Positions 44,333-56,520 are shown, counted from the stretch's first letter. The stretch is 64,000 nt of DNA from Alcanivorax sp. S71-1-4 (GCF_009846755.1 NZ_AQOR01000014.1:29963-93962); one strand, 5' to 3'. Notes: generated by a model not told the origin, from the letters alone. A program made the numbers and translations.

Positions 44333-45141
44333 ACCGGGCGGGCCTTGTTGAACAGGCGAAAGAAATTGTCACGCGTACAGGCGGCGACATGCTCTACGGG
44401 CACACCTTTGAGCCCGGCCACGCAGCGCGCCACATCGGCGACGAAACGCGGTTCATTCTGTTTGCCGCGATGGGGCACCGGTGCCAGCCAGGGCGAGTCG
44501 GTTTCAATCAGCAGGTGCTCCAGGGGCAGTGCGCGCACTACGTCGCGCAGCGGTTCGGCATTGCGGAAGGTGACGATGCCGGAAATGGAAATCATGAAGC
44601 CCATCGCGATGGCGGCTTCGGCCATCGCCAGGTCTTCCGTGAAACAGTGCAGCACTCCGCGCACGTCACCACCGCCATGCTCGCGCAGCATGGCCAGCGT
44701 ATCGGCACGCGCGTCGCGGGTGTGGATCACCAGCGGCAGGCCGGTCTGGCGTGCGGCCAGGATATGCGCCACAAAGCGCTCGTGTTGCCAGCTCGGGTCA
44801 TCGCCCGCGTAAAAATAATCCAGCCCGGTTTCACCGATGGCGACCACTTTCGGATGCTGTGCATGGCGCACCAGTTCTTCGGTGGTGGCGGCGCGGGACT
44901 TGCGGTACAGCGGATGCACGCCGACCGTGGCATGCACCTGCGGCCAGGCTTCCGCCACCGCCAGCACCTGCGGAAAACTTTCCAGGTCGACGCCGATACA
45001 CAGCATGTGCGACACACCGGCTTCGGCCGCCGCGCGCATCATCGCATCGAAGTCGCCGTCATGGGCCGTCAGGTCCAGGCGGTCCAGATGACAATGGGAA
45101 TCCACCAGGCCTGCCACGGCCGGGTGTACGGAAGCATTCAT
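44329..45141 (-). CDS. tatD: TatD-family metal-dependent hydrolase
   Basis: A 270-residue TatD-type DNase. Metal ligands are in VDSHCHLDRLDL, VAIGETGLDYFY, LPLVIHTRDARADTL, VLHCFTEDLAMAEA and LIETDSPWLAPVPHRGKQNE. TatD-family proteins have 3'-5' exonuclease activity on DNA and RNA. ATG 45141 (MNASVHPAVAGLVDSHCHLD) is the family-like start; the frame extends upstream into the pilZ gap. It follows pilZ by 13 bases, as in pseudomonad genomes. Confidence 0.93.
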   Translation of the reverse strand: MNASVHPAVAGLVDSHCHLDRLDLTAHDGDFDAMMRAAAEAGVSHMLCIGVDLESFPQVLAVAEAWPQVHATVGVHPLYRKSRAATTEELVRHAQHPKVVAIGETGLDYFYAGDDPSWQHERFVAHILAARQTGLPLVIHTRDARADTLAMLREHGGGDVRGVLHCFTEDLAMAEAAIAMGFMISISGIVTFRNAEPLRDVVRALPLEHLLIETDSPWLAPVPHRGKQNEPRFVADVARCVAGLKGVPVEHVAACTRDNFFRLFNKARPV

Positions 45142-45154
45142 GGGCGCGTCCGTG

Positions 45155-45502
45155 TTACATGGTGTGGGTGGGTCGGTCTGACTCCAGCGAGCCAGCCAGG
45201 TAATTCTCGATGGTCCGGCGGGCAATGTCATCCTGGTCGGAGAACTGCACGCCGATACCGGCAGTGCGGTTGCCCTGGGCGCCGCGCGGGGTGATCCAGA
45301 CCACCTTGCCGGCTACCGGGATCTTTTCGGACTCTTCCATCAGACTCAGCAGCAGGAAAATTTCCTCGCCCAGCTTGTAGTCCTTGGTGGTGGGAATGAA
45401 CAGGCCACCGTGTTTGATGAACGGCATGTAGGCCGAGTACAGCACTGCCTTGTCCTTGATGGTCAGCGACAGGATGCCACTGCGACCGCCAGGCATTTTC
45501 AT
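45155..45502 (-). CDS. pilZ: PilZ-domain protein, type IV pilus assembly
   Basis: A 115-residue single-domain PilZ of the original pilus type: GILSLTIKDKAVLYSAYMPF, IKHGGLFIPTTKDYKLGEEI and VVWITPRGAQGNRTAGIGVQ are characteristic. Like P. aeruginosa PilZ it lacks the RxxxR and D/NxSxxG cyclic-di-GMP motifs and works through protein contacts (PilB and FimX in that system). ATG 45502 is used (MKMPGGRSGIL). Position between holB and tatD is conserved, although the 190-base gap to holB is wider than usual. Confidence 0.9.
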   Translation of the reverse strand: MKMPGGRSGILSLTIKDKAVLYSAYMPFIKHGGLFIPTTKDYKLGEEIFLLLSLMEESEKIPVAGKVVWITPRGAQGNRTAGIGVQFSDQDDIARRTIENYLAGSLESDRPTHTM

Positions 45503-45692
45503 AAGCAACCCCAATTCAGGATATCAATCGAGACATCCGCCGCCGGCGCAGGTTCCTTCACGCCAGCCGGGCCGTCCCGCAGCACCATAGCACCCGGCTC
45601 CGCGACAGGCGAGCCTGTGCCCTTCTCCTCCGCCCCGTTGGCCGGGGTCTTTGTAGCGGAGCTGTGCAGCTTCCGTGCCATGACGCAGCCCG

Positions 45693-48428
<2,736 letters not shown>

Positions 48429-48432
<4 letters not shown>

Positions 48433-49243
48433 TGGAATATCTGTGCCCACCCGGACTGTAGCGCCAAGGTAGCCCTCCCCACGGGCCACTGCCAGTCTGC
48501 CAGTGTACGGACCGGCAGGATTCCGGCAACACTGTTGCAGGCAAAAACCTCGTCGGCCGCTTCCAGCTGTGACAGTGAACGCATCTGCACGGCGGTTTCC
48601 AGGCCCGCCCCGGCAGCCAACCGCTCCAGAATCAGCGCCCGTGCCACACCGGCCACGCCGCAGTGTGTCAGCGGTGGCGTCCACAGGGTGTCACCGAAGC
48701 GGGCAAACAGGTTCATGCTGGTGAATTCCACCGGCGCACCCGCGCTGTCCAGCAGCAGCCCTTCATCCCAGCCCGCCCGCTGCACTTCGCGACGCGCCAG
48801 CACCTGCTCCAGCCGGTTGAGATGTTTCAGGCCCGCCAGCGCCGGCTGCTGTGCCAGGCGCAGTTGGCAAAGGCCAGTGGCCAGCCCGTCGCGGTAGTGG
48901 GCTGCGGGACGCACCGGCAGCGGGTGCAGACTGGCCAGCAGACGTGGCTCGCACGGCTCGGGCCCGCGTAGCCACGCCCGCCACTGCCGCGGGTGAGGAT
49001 CAGTTTCAGCACTGCCGCGCCGCTGCACCGAGCCAGCGCCTGGCGCAGGGCCTCGTCCAGCGTGTCGTCGGTCAGGGGGATCGCCAGGGCCGCTGCACCG
49101 GCCAGCAGGCGCCGCCGGTGCCAGGGCCACAGGGGGGCGCCAGCGGGGCCCAGGCGAAGCGTTTCGAAGCAGCCGTCGCCGTAGGCCAGGCCGCGATCAT
49201 CCGCGGCCAGGTACGGCTCCCAGAGTCCCTTCAGGGGCGCCAT
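48429..49243 (-). pseudogene. pabC: Aminodeoxychorismate lyase, frameshifted
   Basis: Two frames together make one PabC. The first (49243 down to about 48955) reads YLAADDRGLAYGDGCFETLR through LKLILTRGSGGRGYAGP, the second continues EPRLLASLHPLP, then LAGLKHLNRLEQVLARREVQ, EGLLLDSAGAPVEFTSMNLF and DEVFACNSVAGILPVRTL. The break is near 48955-48970 in a GCGGGCCCG tract and equals loss of one base. The enzyme would convert 4-amino-4-deoxychorismate to p-aminobenzoate for folate. All other motifs are intact, so a sequencing error, a recent mutation or a -1 frameshift are all possible. It sits in its normal place between fabF and mltG. Confidence 0.82.
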
Positions 49244-49246
49244 CGG

Positions 49247-50485
49247 TTACACGCGGCGAAACAGCAGCGACGCGTTGGTGCCACCAAAGCCGAACGAGTT
49301 GGACAACGCCACCTCCACCTCGCGCTTGAGCGCGGTGTGAGGGATCAGGTTCAGGTCGCAGCCGTCATCCGGGTTATCCAGGTTGATGGTCGGTGGCAGC
49401 ATGCCGTCGCGCAGGGCCAGCATGCAGAGGATGGCCTCGACCGCACCGGCGGCACCCAGCAGATGCCCGGTCATGGATTTGGTCGAGCTGACCGCGAGCT
49501 GTTCGGCATGCGCCCCGAACACGGAACGAATGGCGCGTATCTCGGCAATATCACCTGCCTTGGTGGAGGTGGCATGGGCGTTGATGTAACCGACCTGCTC
49601 CGGGGCGATACCGGCATCACGCAGCGCACACTGCATGGACAACGCGGCACCGGCGCCGTCTTCCGGTGGCGAGGTCATGTGGTAGGCGTCACCGCTCATG
49701 CCGAAGCCGATCAGCTCGGCGTAGATTCTGGCGCCACGGGCTTTCGCATGTTCGTACTCTTCCAGCACCATGATGCCGGCGCCGTCGGACAGCACGAAGC
49801 CGTCGCGGTCACGGTCCCACGGACGGCTGGCTTTCTCCGGTTCATCGTTGCGGGTGGACATGGCGCGGGCGGCGGCGAAGCCGGCCATGCCCAGCGCGCA
49901 GGAGGCTTTTTCCGAGCCGCCGGCGATCATCACGTCCGCCACGCCGTGCATCACCTGCTGCGCCGCCAGCCCGATGCTGTGGGTGCCGGTGGTGCAGGCC
50001 GTCACGGTGGCAAAGTTCGGGCCACGGTAGCCGTACATGATCGAGAGGTTGCCGGCGATCATGTTGATGATGCTGCCTGGCACAAAGAACGGCGACACCT
50101 TGCGCGGGCCACCGTCGAGCATTTTTTTGTGATTTTCCTCGATGCCGGTAAGGCCGCCGATACCGGAGCCGATGGCAATGCCGATACGGTCTGCGTCGGC
50201 TTCCTGGTCTGTCAGGCCGGCGTCACGAATCGCCTGCACTGCCGCCGCCAGGCCATACTGCACGAAGATATCCATCTTGCGCGCGTCTTTGGCTGGCAGG
50301 TATTGCTCAATATCGAATTCCGGCACGGTACCGACAATGCGGGTGGACATGCCTTCGGGGTCGAAATGCGTTATCGGGCGAATACCGCTTTTGCCGGCCA
50401 GGATGTTTTCCCACCCCGATGCCACATCCGTACCCATCGGACTGAGCATGCCCATGCCGGTGACGACTACTCGACGTCTTGTCAC
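49247..50485 (-). CDS. fabF: Beta-ketoacyl-ACP synthase II
   Basis: A KAS II of about 412 residues. The active-site Cys is in [20 protein letters not shown], and the two His are in [15 protein letters not shown] and [20 protein letters not shown]. It elongates acyl-ACP by condensing malonyl-ACP. The start is probably GTG 50485, because GGAGGA lies exactly six bases before it and gives the standard [12 protein letters not shown]; ATGs at 50491 and 50503 are too close to that sequence or precede it. It follows acpP after a hairpin and is three bases from pabC. Confidence 0.95.
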   Translation of the reverse strand: MTRRRVVVTGMGMLSPMGTDVASGWENILAGKSGIRPITHFDPEGMSTRIVGTVPEFDIEQYLPAKDARKMDIFVQYGLAAAVQAIRDAGLTDQEADADRIGIAIGSGIGGLTGIEENHKKMLDGGPRKVSPFFVPGSIINMIAGNLSIMYGYRGPNFATVTACTTGTHSIGLAAQQVMHGVADVMIAGGSEKASCALGMAGFAAARAMSTRNDEPEKASRPWDRDRDGFVLSDGAGIMVLEEYEHAKARGARIYAELIGFGMSGDAYHMTSPPEDGAGAALSMQCALRDAGIAPEQVGYINAHATSTKAGDIAEIRAIRSVFGAHAEQLAVSSTKSMTGHLLGAAGAVEAILCMLALRDGMLPPTINLDNPDDGCDLNLIPHTALKREVEVALSNSFGFGGTNASLLFRRV

Positions 50486-50626
50486 TGCCATTCCTCCATC
50501 CACACGTTGCGCGCAGTATACGAAAAACCGCTGCGCAGCATGCCGGAAAGTTGTGTCAATTAGTCAATGGCGCTGCCTCGACGAGGGCACTCGGCATGCC
50601 CGCCTCTCGCCCGACACAACACGCAT

Positions 50627-50666
50627 AAAAAAACCGCAAGTTCACACCGTGAACCTGCGGTTTTTT
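50627..50666 (-). terminator. Terminator/attenuator between acpP and fabF
   Basis: AACCGCAAGTTCAC and GTGAACCTGCGGTT form a 14-bp stem with one mismatch, an ACC loop and, on the minus strand, a T7 tail. It is 27 bases past the acpP stop. Partial termination here would give the high acpP to fabF transcript ratio known in other bacteria. Confidence 0.85.
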
Positions 50667-50688
50667 ATTCGATCAGGCCAGAGCCGGA

Positions 50689-50922
50689 TCAGGCGTGTTG
50701 CTTGACGTAGTCGATAGCAGCCTGAACGGTGCTGATCTTTTCGGCTTCCTCGTCCGGAATCTCGGTTTCGAATTCCTCTTCGAGGGCCATCACCAGCTCA
50801 ACCGTATCCAGCGAGTCGGCGCCCAGGTCTTCCACGAAGGATGCTTCCGGTTTCACGTCTTCCGGTTTGACACCCAGCTGCTCGATGATGATCTTGGCGA
50901 CCCTTTCTTCAATGCTGCTCAT
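50689..50922 (-). CDS. acpP: Acyl carrier protein
   Basis: A 77-residue acidic ACP with the phosphopantetheine site [20 protein letters not shown]; the Ser in GADSLD is modified. The N-terminus [19 protein letters not shown] is canonical. It shuttles acyl chains for FabD, FabG, FabF and PlsX, all encoded beside it. AGGAGA precedes the ATG. A terminator follows directly. Confidence 0.97.
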   Translation of the reverse strand: MSSIEERVAKIIIEQLGVKPEDVKPEASFVEDLGADSLDTVELVMALEEEFETEIPDEEAEKISTVQAAIDYVKQHA

Positions 50923-51084
50923 GATCCTGACTCTCTCCTGTTGTGGTGTCCATGCACCTCAGGCGGCTATTCTAGGTGAACGCTGTTTGCCCATGCAAGC
51001 CGCGATCCCAGCCCCCTGCTGTGCGTATGTTGCGAATTATTCGCTATAAATATCAACAACCTGTAAAGCAATCTTCAACGCCGA

Positions 51085-51831
51085 TCAACCAGTGAACATG
51101 CCACCATTGACATGAATGGTCGTGCCAGTGACATAACCGGCCCCTTCCGATGCCAGCCAGGACACCGCACTGGCGACTTCCTCCGCCTGTCCGAGACGGC
51201 CTAGCGGGATCTGTGCCAACAGGCCATCACGCTGCCCTTCGGCCAGTGCATCCGTCATGTCGGTCTGGATAAAACCCGGTGCAACCGTGTTCACCGTGAT
51301 CGCCCGCGAGCCCAGTTCACGCGCCAGCGCGCGGCTGAAACCTTCAGCGCCACCCTTGGCGGCCGCATAGTTGGCCTGGCCCGCATTGCCCATCACACCC
51401 ACGACTGAACTGATGGTGATGATGCGCCCCCAACGTGCTTTGGTCATGCCCTTCAGGCAGGCACGGGTGACCCTGAACAGTGCATTCAGGTTGGTATTGA
51501 TCACCGCATCCCACTCCTCTTCCTTCATGCGCAACATGATGTTGTCGCGAGTGATGCCGGCGTTATTGACCAGCACCAGCGGCGCACCGAAGCGTTCCTG
51601 GATCTCGGCCATGGCGCGCGTTACCGACGCCGCGTCGCTGACATCCATCACCACGCCGCCACCGGCATTGCCAAGCGCCTTGAGCGCTTCGCTGATGCCG
51701 TCCGCGCCGGCTTCCGTGGTCGCGGTGCCGACCACCGTGAAGCCCTGCCCGGCCAGCATCGCCGCAATCGACTTGCCGATACCGCGGCTGGCACCGGTGA
51801 CCAGTGCAATCCTGCCTTGTGTCTCGCTCAT
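51085..51831 (-). CDS. fabG: 3-oxoacyl-ACP reductase
   Basis: A 248-residue SDR: ALVTGASRGIGKSIAAMLAG for NADPH, NNAGITRDNIMLRMKEEEWD, and the catalytic Ser-Tyr-Lys set in ISSVVGVMGNAGQANYAAAK. It ends GYVTGTTIHVNGGMF as in other FabG proteins. It reduces 3-oxoacyl-ACP in fatty-acid elongation. GGGAG precedes the ATG. FabD is 16 bases upstream, and acpP follows after 162 bases that probably contain the acpP promoter. Confidence 0.96.
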   Translation of the reverse strand: MSETQGRIALVTGASRGIGKSIAAMLAGQGFTVVGTATTEAGADGISEALKALGNAGGGVVMDVSDAASVTRAMAEIQERFGAPLVLVNNAGITRDNIMLRMKEEEWDAVINTNLNALFRVTRACLKGMTKARWGRIITISSVVGVMGNAGQANYAAAKGGAEGFSRALARELGSRAITVNTVAPGFIQTDMTDALAEGQRDGLLAQIPLGRLGQAEEVASAVSWLASEGAGYVTGTTIHVNGGMFTG

Positions 51832-51847
51832 GACTACTCCCGTTTAT

Positions 51848-52777
51848 TCAGGCGTCCGGTGTTGCCGCCTGCATGGCGGTGAAGCTTTCCAGCGCCACCA
51901 CGTCAACACTGCGATCAATCCGCTTTACCAGCCCGGCCAGCACTTTGCCCGGACCACATTCATACGCCAGCGTGGCGCCGTCTGCCGCCAGCCGTTGCAC
52001 GGTCTCCACCCAGCGCACCGGCGAGTACAACTGCCGTACCAGTGCGTCGATGATCCGTGCCGTGTCAGTTTCCACCGCCACATCGACATTATTGATGACA
52101 GGGATTTCCGGCGCGTGCAGACGCAGGCCGGCCAGCACCTCGCCCAGTTGCTCCGCCGCCGGGCGCATCAGCGCGCAGTGCGACGGCACACTGACCGGCA
52201 GGGGCATGGCACGTTTGGCACCGGCCGCCTTGCAGGCTTCCACGGCGCGCTGGACAGCAGCCACACTGCCGGCAATCACCACCTGGCCCGGGGCATTGAA
52301 ATTGACCGCTTCCACGACGTCGCCGTTGGCAGCGTCAGCGCAGGCGGCGCGAACCTGTTCATCTTCCAGGCCGAGAATGGCGGCCATGCTGCCCTGCCCT
52401 TCCGGCACGGCACTCTGCATCAGTTTGCCCCGCTGCTCCACCAGGCGCACTGCATCTCCGAGGGTAAGCACGCCCGCGCAGCACAGCGCGGTGTATTCCC
52501 CCAGGCTATGGCCGGCCAGCATGTCGGGGCGGGCGCCGCCACGGTGCTGCCACAGACGCCACAGCGCCACCCCGGCAGTCAACAATGCCGGCTGGGTCTT
52601 GTCGGTGCTGTTGAGGTCGCTTTCCGGGCCGTCCTGCACCAGTTTCCACAGGTCATAGCCGAGGGCGCCGGACGCTTCATTGAAGGTGTGCTGCAGTACC
52701 GACTCGTCGCGATAGTCCGCGAGCATGCCGACGGTCTGGGACCCCTGGCCGGGAAACAGAAAAGCTGTCTTGCTCAT
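51848..52777 (-). CDS. fabD: Malonyl-CoA:ACP transacylase
   Basis: A 309-residue transacylase: FLFPGQGSQTVGML at the N-terminus, the active-site Ser in LAGHSLGEYTALCCAG, the Arg near VEQRGKLMQSAVPEGQGSMA, and the catalytic His in LPVSVPSHCALMRPAAE. It charges ACP with malonate. The gene follows plsX directly, with 81 bases between; the fabH gene usually found between them in enterobacteria is absent. Confidence 0.96.
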   Translation of the reverse strand: MSKTAFLFPGQGSQTVGMLADYRDESVLQHTFNEASGALGYDLWKLVQDGPESDLNSTDKTQPALLTAGVALWRLWQHRGGARPDMLAGHSLGEYTALCCAGVLTLGDAVRLVEQRGKLMQSAVPEGQGSMAAILGLEDEQVRAACADAANGDVVEAVNFNAPGQVVIAGSVAAVQRAVEACKAAGAKRAMPLPVSVPSHCALMRPAAEQLGEVLAGLRLHAPEIPVINNVDVAVETDTARIIDALVRQLYSPVRWVETVQRLAADGATLAYECGPGKVLAGLVKRIDRSVDVVALESFTAMQAATPDA

Positions 52778-52858
52778 ATGCGCTCCGTTCTGGGTGCTTG
52801 CCGGCGGGCATTATGCGCAGCCTGGCCACGGGATGCGCGCCGGCGTTGCAACAAAATC

Positions 52859-53881
52859 TTATGCCGTGCCGCCGCGCTTATTCTCCAGCGTGGCGCCGAT
52901 CAGCGCCGGCACATTGCGATCCGCCTCGCGCACCGCCACTTCCAGGGCCGCCAGGAAGCCGCTGACACCGGCGCCGCCGTGGCTCTTTACCACGATACCG
53001 TTCAGGCCGAGCAGGCTGGCGCCGTTGTAGCGCTCCGGGTCCATGCGGTTTTTCAGGCCGCGCAGCACCGGCAGGGCCAACAGGCCGGAGAGCTTCTTCA
53101 GCCACGAGCTGTTGATTTCGGAGCGCAGCATATGGCCGATCATGGTGGCAGTGCCCTCCATGGTTTTCAGCGCCACATTGCCGACAAAACCATCGCAGAC
53201 CACTACGTCGGCTTCACCGTCGAAGATGCCCTTGCCTTCGATAAAACCGCAGTAATTCAGCGCCGGGTGTTCCTGCAACAGCTTTGCAGCCTGTTTGATC
53301 AGGTCGTTACCCTTGATGTCTTCTTCGCCGATATTCAGCAGCGCCACGCGCGGCGCCTCGATGCGGTCCAGCGCGCGCACCACGGCAGCGCCCATCAGCG
53401 CAAACTGCAACAGGTGTTCGGCTTCGGAATCCACGTTCGCGCCCAGATCGAGCATGTGGCAGTGGCCGGTACGGGTGGGGATGGCCGTGCAGATGGCCGG
53501 GCGTTCGATACCCGGCAAGGTCTTCAGGACAAACCGGCTCACCGCCATCAGCGCGCCGGTATTACCGGCGCTGACCACCGCCTGGGCCTGCCCGTCGCGT
53601 AGCTGGTTGACCGCCACGCGCATGGAGGAGTCCTTTTTATTGCGCAGCGCCACCGCCACCGGATCATCCATGGTCACGATGTCACTGGCCGGCACGGCAC
53701 GCACCCGCGCATGTTGCGCCAGGCCGGCATCACGCAGTGCAGCCGCCAGCGGTTCCGGCTGGCCCACCATCAATACTTCAACGGTGGCGTGCTGTTGCAG
53801 CAATTGCGCCACTGCGGGCACGGTCACCGGCAAGCCGGCATCCCCGCCCATGGCATCCACAGCCAGCGTAACCTGTGCCAT
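52859..53881 (-). CDS. plsX: Phosphate acyltransferase PlsX
   Basis: A 340-residue PlsX: VTLAVDAMGGDAGLPVTVPA, VVSAGNTGALMAVSRFVLKT, RPAICTAIPTRTGHCHMLDL, NIGEEDIKGNDLIKQAAKLL and CDGFVGNVALKTMEGTATMI are all signature segments. It makes acyl-phosphate from acyl-ACP for phosphatidic acid synthesis by PlsY. It lies downstream of rpmF, separated by a terminator hairpin, the common yceD-rpmF-plsX order. Confidence 0.96.
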   Translation of the reverse strand: MAQVTLAVDAMGGDAGLPVTVPAVAQLLQQHATVEVLMVGQPEPLAAALRDAGLAQHARVRAVPASDIVTMDDPVAVALRNKKDSSMRVAVNQLRDGQAQAVVSAGNTGALMAVSRFVLKTLPGIERPAICTAIPTRTGHCHMLDLGANVDSEAEHLLQFALMGAAVVRALDRIEAPRVALLNIGEEDIKGNDLIKQAAKLLQEHPALNYCGFIEGKGIFDGEADVVVCDGFVGNVALKTMEGTATMIGHMLRSEINSSWLKKLSGLLALPVLRGLKNRMDPERYNGASLLGLNGIVVKSHGGAGVSGFLAALEVAVREADRNVPALIGATLENKRGGTA

Positions 53882-53984
53882 GAAACCCCTCTATTGTCTT
53901 TTATAAAGCCGACATGCAACCTGATTTGCCACCGTGTCGCAACGGCCTGGACATATCTGGAAAAGCTTTATGCCGACGCAACGA

Positions 53985-54010
53985 AAAACGGGAGCCTCGG
54001 CTCCCGTTTT
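53985..54010 (-). terminator. Terminator after rpmF
   Basis: AAAACGGGAGCC and GGCTCCCGTTTT make a 12-bp stem with a two-base TC loop region; on the minus strand it is followed by TCGTTGC after the T run. It is 15 bases past the rpmF stop and would separate ribosomal-protein expression from plsX-fab expression. It also works in reverse orientation. Confidence 0.85.
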
Positions 54011-54024
54011 CCGTGGTGTGTGCG

Positions 54025-54219
54025 TTACGCTTCGTCGTCGTCCGCTTCCACCTGTTTGATCACCTGGCGGCCACGATACATGCCGTCCGGGGAGATGTGG
54101 TGGCGACGGTGCACTTCACCGGTGTTGGTGTCTTCGGTCAGCGCCGGCGCGGACAGCGCGTCGTGCGAGCGACGCATGTCACGCTTGGAACGGGTTTTCC
54201 GATTCTGTTGAACTGCCAT
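54025..54219 (-). CDS. rpmF: 50S ribosomal protein L32
   Basis: A 64-residue basic protein with the canonical start [20 protein letters not shown] and the middle [19 protein letters not shown]. It belongs to the cysteine-free (non-zinc) form of L32, since the CxxC pairs are absent. AGGAGCGAACC precedes the ATG. It is 18 bases downstream of yceD, with which it is cotranscribed in most gammaproteobacteria. Confidence 0.97.
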   Translation of the reverse strand: MAVQQNRKTRSKRDMRRSHDALSAPALTEDTNTGEVHRRHHISPDGMYRGRQVIKQVEADDDEA

Positions 54220-54237
54220 GGTTCGCTCCTGTGGGGC

Positions 54238-54777
54238 TTATTCCTGACCATCCCGTTTCTTGAGAGTGGCCAGTATTGCAAAAGGGTTATCCGCCTGTTC
54301 CTGTGACGCGGCTTCTTCTTCCTCCTCCACCTGAGTGGTGGTGGGAAGCTGCGTCGGGCATTGCTCGTGCATGGCGACCAGCGGCAGCGCCAGCAGCAAT
54401 TCTTCTTCCAGCAGCGGCGCCAGCGACATCTTGTCGTCCGTCACCAGCCAGGGATCAAAACGATCCGGCACCGCATCAATATCGTCTTCGCTCCAGACCA
54501 GTGCCAGACGCACTCTGGCAGTGATGTCGCAGCGTACCGGTTCGAGGCAGCGCTGGCAGGTCAGCACCAGATGCGTGCTGATGGTGCCTTCCACACTGCG
54601 CACACCATCCTCGTCGCTGCGCGCAAACGTGAGCGCGACATCCACCGGCTCGCCCTGACTTTGCTCGAATTCGCTCAGTCGGGGAAGCGCTGCGACAGTG
54701 GTCTGGCCACCAATGGAACCGCCCTGATCGGCCAGCTTGCGCGGCTCAACGTAATGCGGCAATTGCCCGGAAAACAT
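54238..54777 (-). CDS. yceD: YceD/DUF177 family protein (23S rRNA accumulation)
   Basis: A 179-residue acidic protein: FARSDEDGVRSVEGTISTHL, VLTCQRCLEPVRCDITARVR (two Cys as in the family CxxC), LVWSEDDIDAVPDRFDPWLV and MSLAPLLEEELLLALPLVAM. YceD is needed for normal 23S rRNA levels in E. coli and plants. Its acidic C-terminal stretch (QVEEEEEAASQEQA) is somewhat longer than usual. It is the first gene of the yceD-rpmF unit and is divergent from maf. Confidence 0.92.
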   Translation of the reverse strand: MFSGQLPHYVEPRKLADQGGSIGGQTTVAALPRLSEFEQSQGEPVDVALTFARSDEDGVRSVEGTISTHLVLTCQRCLEPVRCDITARVRLALVWSEDDIDAVPDRFDPWLVTDDKMSLAPLLEEELLLALPLVAMHEQCPTQLPTTTQVEEEEEAASQEQADNPFAILATLKKRDGQE

Positions 54778-54926
54778 AAGCGCGCAATTCTAGGGCCGCA
54801 GCCCGCCCCTGTCAAAGCGTAAATTAAATGCCAACCTGTTGATGAAAAAGGGTTTTTCAGTGCAGCGGCAAAACCGTCGCGTTACACTGCGGCAAACCCT
54901 GGCGAGAAACCGCGACCGGAGCCCTC

Positions 54927-55529
54927 ATGACAACCCCCGCCCCGCCCCTTGTTCTGGCCTCGTCCTCCCCGTTTCGGCGCAGCCTGCTGCAGCGCCTGGG
55001 GCTGACGTTCAGTTGCCACAGCCCGGATATCGACGAATCGCGCCGGCCCGGCGAGACGCCGGTGGAACTGGTGCTGCGCCTGGCACGGGAAAAGGCGCAC
55101 GCCGTCGCACAGGAGTACCCCGGCGCCCTGATCATCGGCTCTGACCAGGTTGCCGTGACAGCCGACGGAGAGGTGCTCGGCAAGCCTGGCAGCCGTGACA
55201 ATGCCATTCGCCAGCTCGAAGCCAGCAGCGGCAGCACGGTCACCTTCCAGACCGGCCTGTGCCTGCTGAACAGCGTCACCGGACGGGACCAGTGTGGCTG
55301 CGAGCCGTTCGCCGTCCACTTCCGTCAGTTGCCGCGTGCGGCCATTGAGCGCTACGTGGACCAGGAGCAACCGCTCAATTGTGCCGGCAGCTTCAAGTCC
55401 GAAGGGCTGGGCATCGTGCTGTTCAAGGCACTGGAAGGCCGTGACCCGAATGCGCTGGTCGGCCTGCCGCTGATCATGCTGACCGACTTTCTCGCTGCCG
55501 AAGGCGTGGCCCTGCCTCCGGAGCACTGA
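54927..55529 (+). CDS. maf: Maf-family nucleotide pyrophosphatase (YceF type)
   Basis: A 200-residue Maf protein: LVLASSSPFRRSLLQRLGL, DIDESRRPGETPVELVLRLA and IIGSDQVAVTADGEVLGKPG are diagnostic. The SDQVA form (rather than SDTVV) identifies the YceF subgroup, which hydrolyses m7GTP in E. coli. The catalytic Asp lies in IIGSDQVA. It has a preceding GGAGCCCTC and is divergent from yceD. Its TGA stop directly abuts the stop of the convergent amidase gene. Confidence 0.93.
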   Translation: MTTPAPPLVLASSSPFRRSLLQRLGLTFSCHSPDIDESRRPGETPVELVLRLAREKAHAVAQEYPGALIIGSDQVAVTADGEVLGKPGSRDNAIRQLEASSGSTVTFQTGLCLLNSVTGRDQCGCEPFAVHFRQLPRAAIERYVDQEQPLNCAGSFKSEGLGIVLFKALEGRDPNALVGLPLIMLTDFLAAEGVALPPEH

Positions 55530-56453
55530 TCAGCCGTGACCCGTGTCGCGCAGCACCGGGCAGGTCACGTTCCAACCCGCCCAGCTCGGCGGGCCGCCCG
55601 TCTCCCACTCGGCCAGCGGCGGCAACAATGCTGGCCGGTAACGTTCCAGCAAGGCCCACAGGATCGCCACCGTTTCCGCATCCGGCACACCACGGTAATC
55701 CGTCGGGCGAAAGCGCATCTGGAAAGCCTGTACGGTGGAGCAGGTCTGCCGGTCCGGCTCGCCGGTCAGGCGAACCGGATACCCGAGCGTGGCCAGCGCC
55801 TCCTGCACATCGCGTAACGTAGGCGGCAGCAGCGTGAACCAGTCGCGATAACGCTGCACCACCCGTTCCTCCGGCCAGATACCCAGACCGGCGTCATACA
55901 ATACTTTCCAGGGAAACGCCGGGCCGGGGTCCACCTTGCGCAGCGGCGCCACGTCGGAATGCGCGACGATATTGATCGGGTCAATGTCATAGCGGCGCAC
56001 CAGATCACGCACCAGCGCAATCACCGCATTGATCTGCTCCGGTGGATACGGCGCCCAGGCCACGCCATCCTCTACCGCACGCGGGCCCGTATTGATGATT
56101 TCGATACCGATGGAGGTGTCATTGATATTGCTGCGGCTGCCCCACGCACTGACACCGGCATGCCAGGCCCGCTCATGTTCCGGCACCATCTGGTAAATCA
56201 CCGGGCGGGTTTCGCCCCGGGGCGGCACCGGCACCAGATAATGACTGCTGACCTCCGGCCCGGTCAGCGAACGCAACGCGCGAGGCTCCTCGCTGCTGGT
56301 GTAATGCAGCACCACATGATAGATGCGGGAACCGTAGGCCGAGGCCTGATGCCGGTGGTCGACCCGATAGCCATCGCGGCGCTCGGGCCAGTGAGTGCAG
56401 GCAGCGAGCCACGCTGCCATGCAGAGCAGAATGATGAGCCGTCCTGACGCCAT
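55530..56453 (-). CDS. N-acetylmuramoyl-L-alanine amidase lipoprotein (AmiD-like)
   Basis: A 307-residue lipoprotein: SGRLIILLCMAAWLAACTHW ends in the lipobox LAAC. The Amidase_2 domain has zinc ligands in YHVVLHYTSSE and INIVAHSDVAPLRKVDPGPA with FPW after it, plus ERAWHAGVSAWGSRSNINDT. The C-terminal ~70 residues (VQEALATLGYPVRLTGEPDR; QTCSTVQAFQMRFRPTDYRG) are a peptidoglycan-binding module. It is like AmiD, an outer-membrane amidase acting on anhydro-muropeptides. ATG 56453 has GAGGG upstream; the frame continues to 56498. It is inserted between sppA and maf, which adjoin in related genomes. Confidence 0.88.
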   Translation of the reverse strand: MASGRLIILLCMAAWLAACTHWPERRDGYRVDHRHQASAYGSRIYHVVLHYTSSEEPRALRSLTGPEVSSHYLVPVPPRGETRPVIYQMVPEHERAWHAGVSAWGSRSNINDTSIGIEIINTGPRAVEDGVAWAPYPPEQINAVIALVRDLVRRYDIDPINIVAHSDVAPLRKVDPGPAFPWKVLYDAGLGIWPEERVVQRYRDWFTLLPPTLRDVQEALATLGYPVRLTGEPDRQTCSTVQAFQMRFRPTDYRGVPDAETVAILWALLERYRPALLPPLAEWETGGPPSWAGWNVTCPVLRDTGHG

Positions 56454-56520
56454 GACGCGCCCTCGCCGACACAGATTCTTCATGGGACAACGCCGCAACA
56501 GCCGCTGCGGCGCGCGTTAT

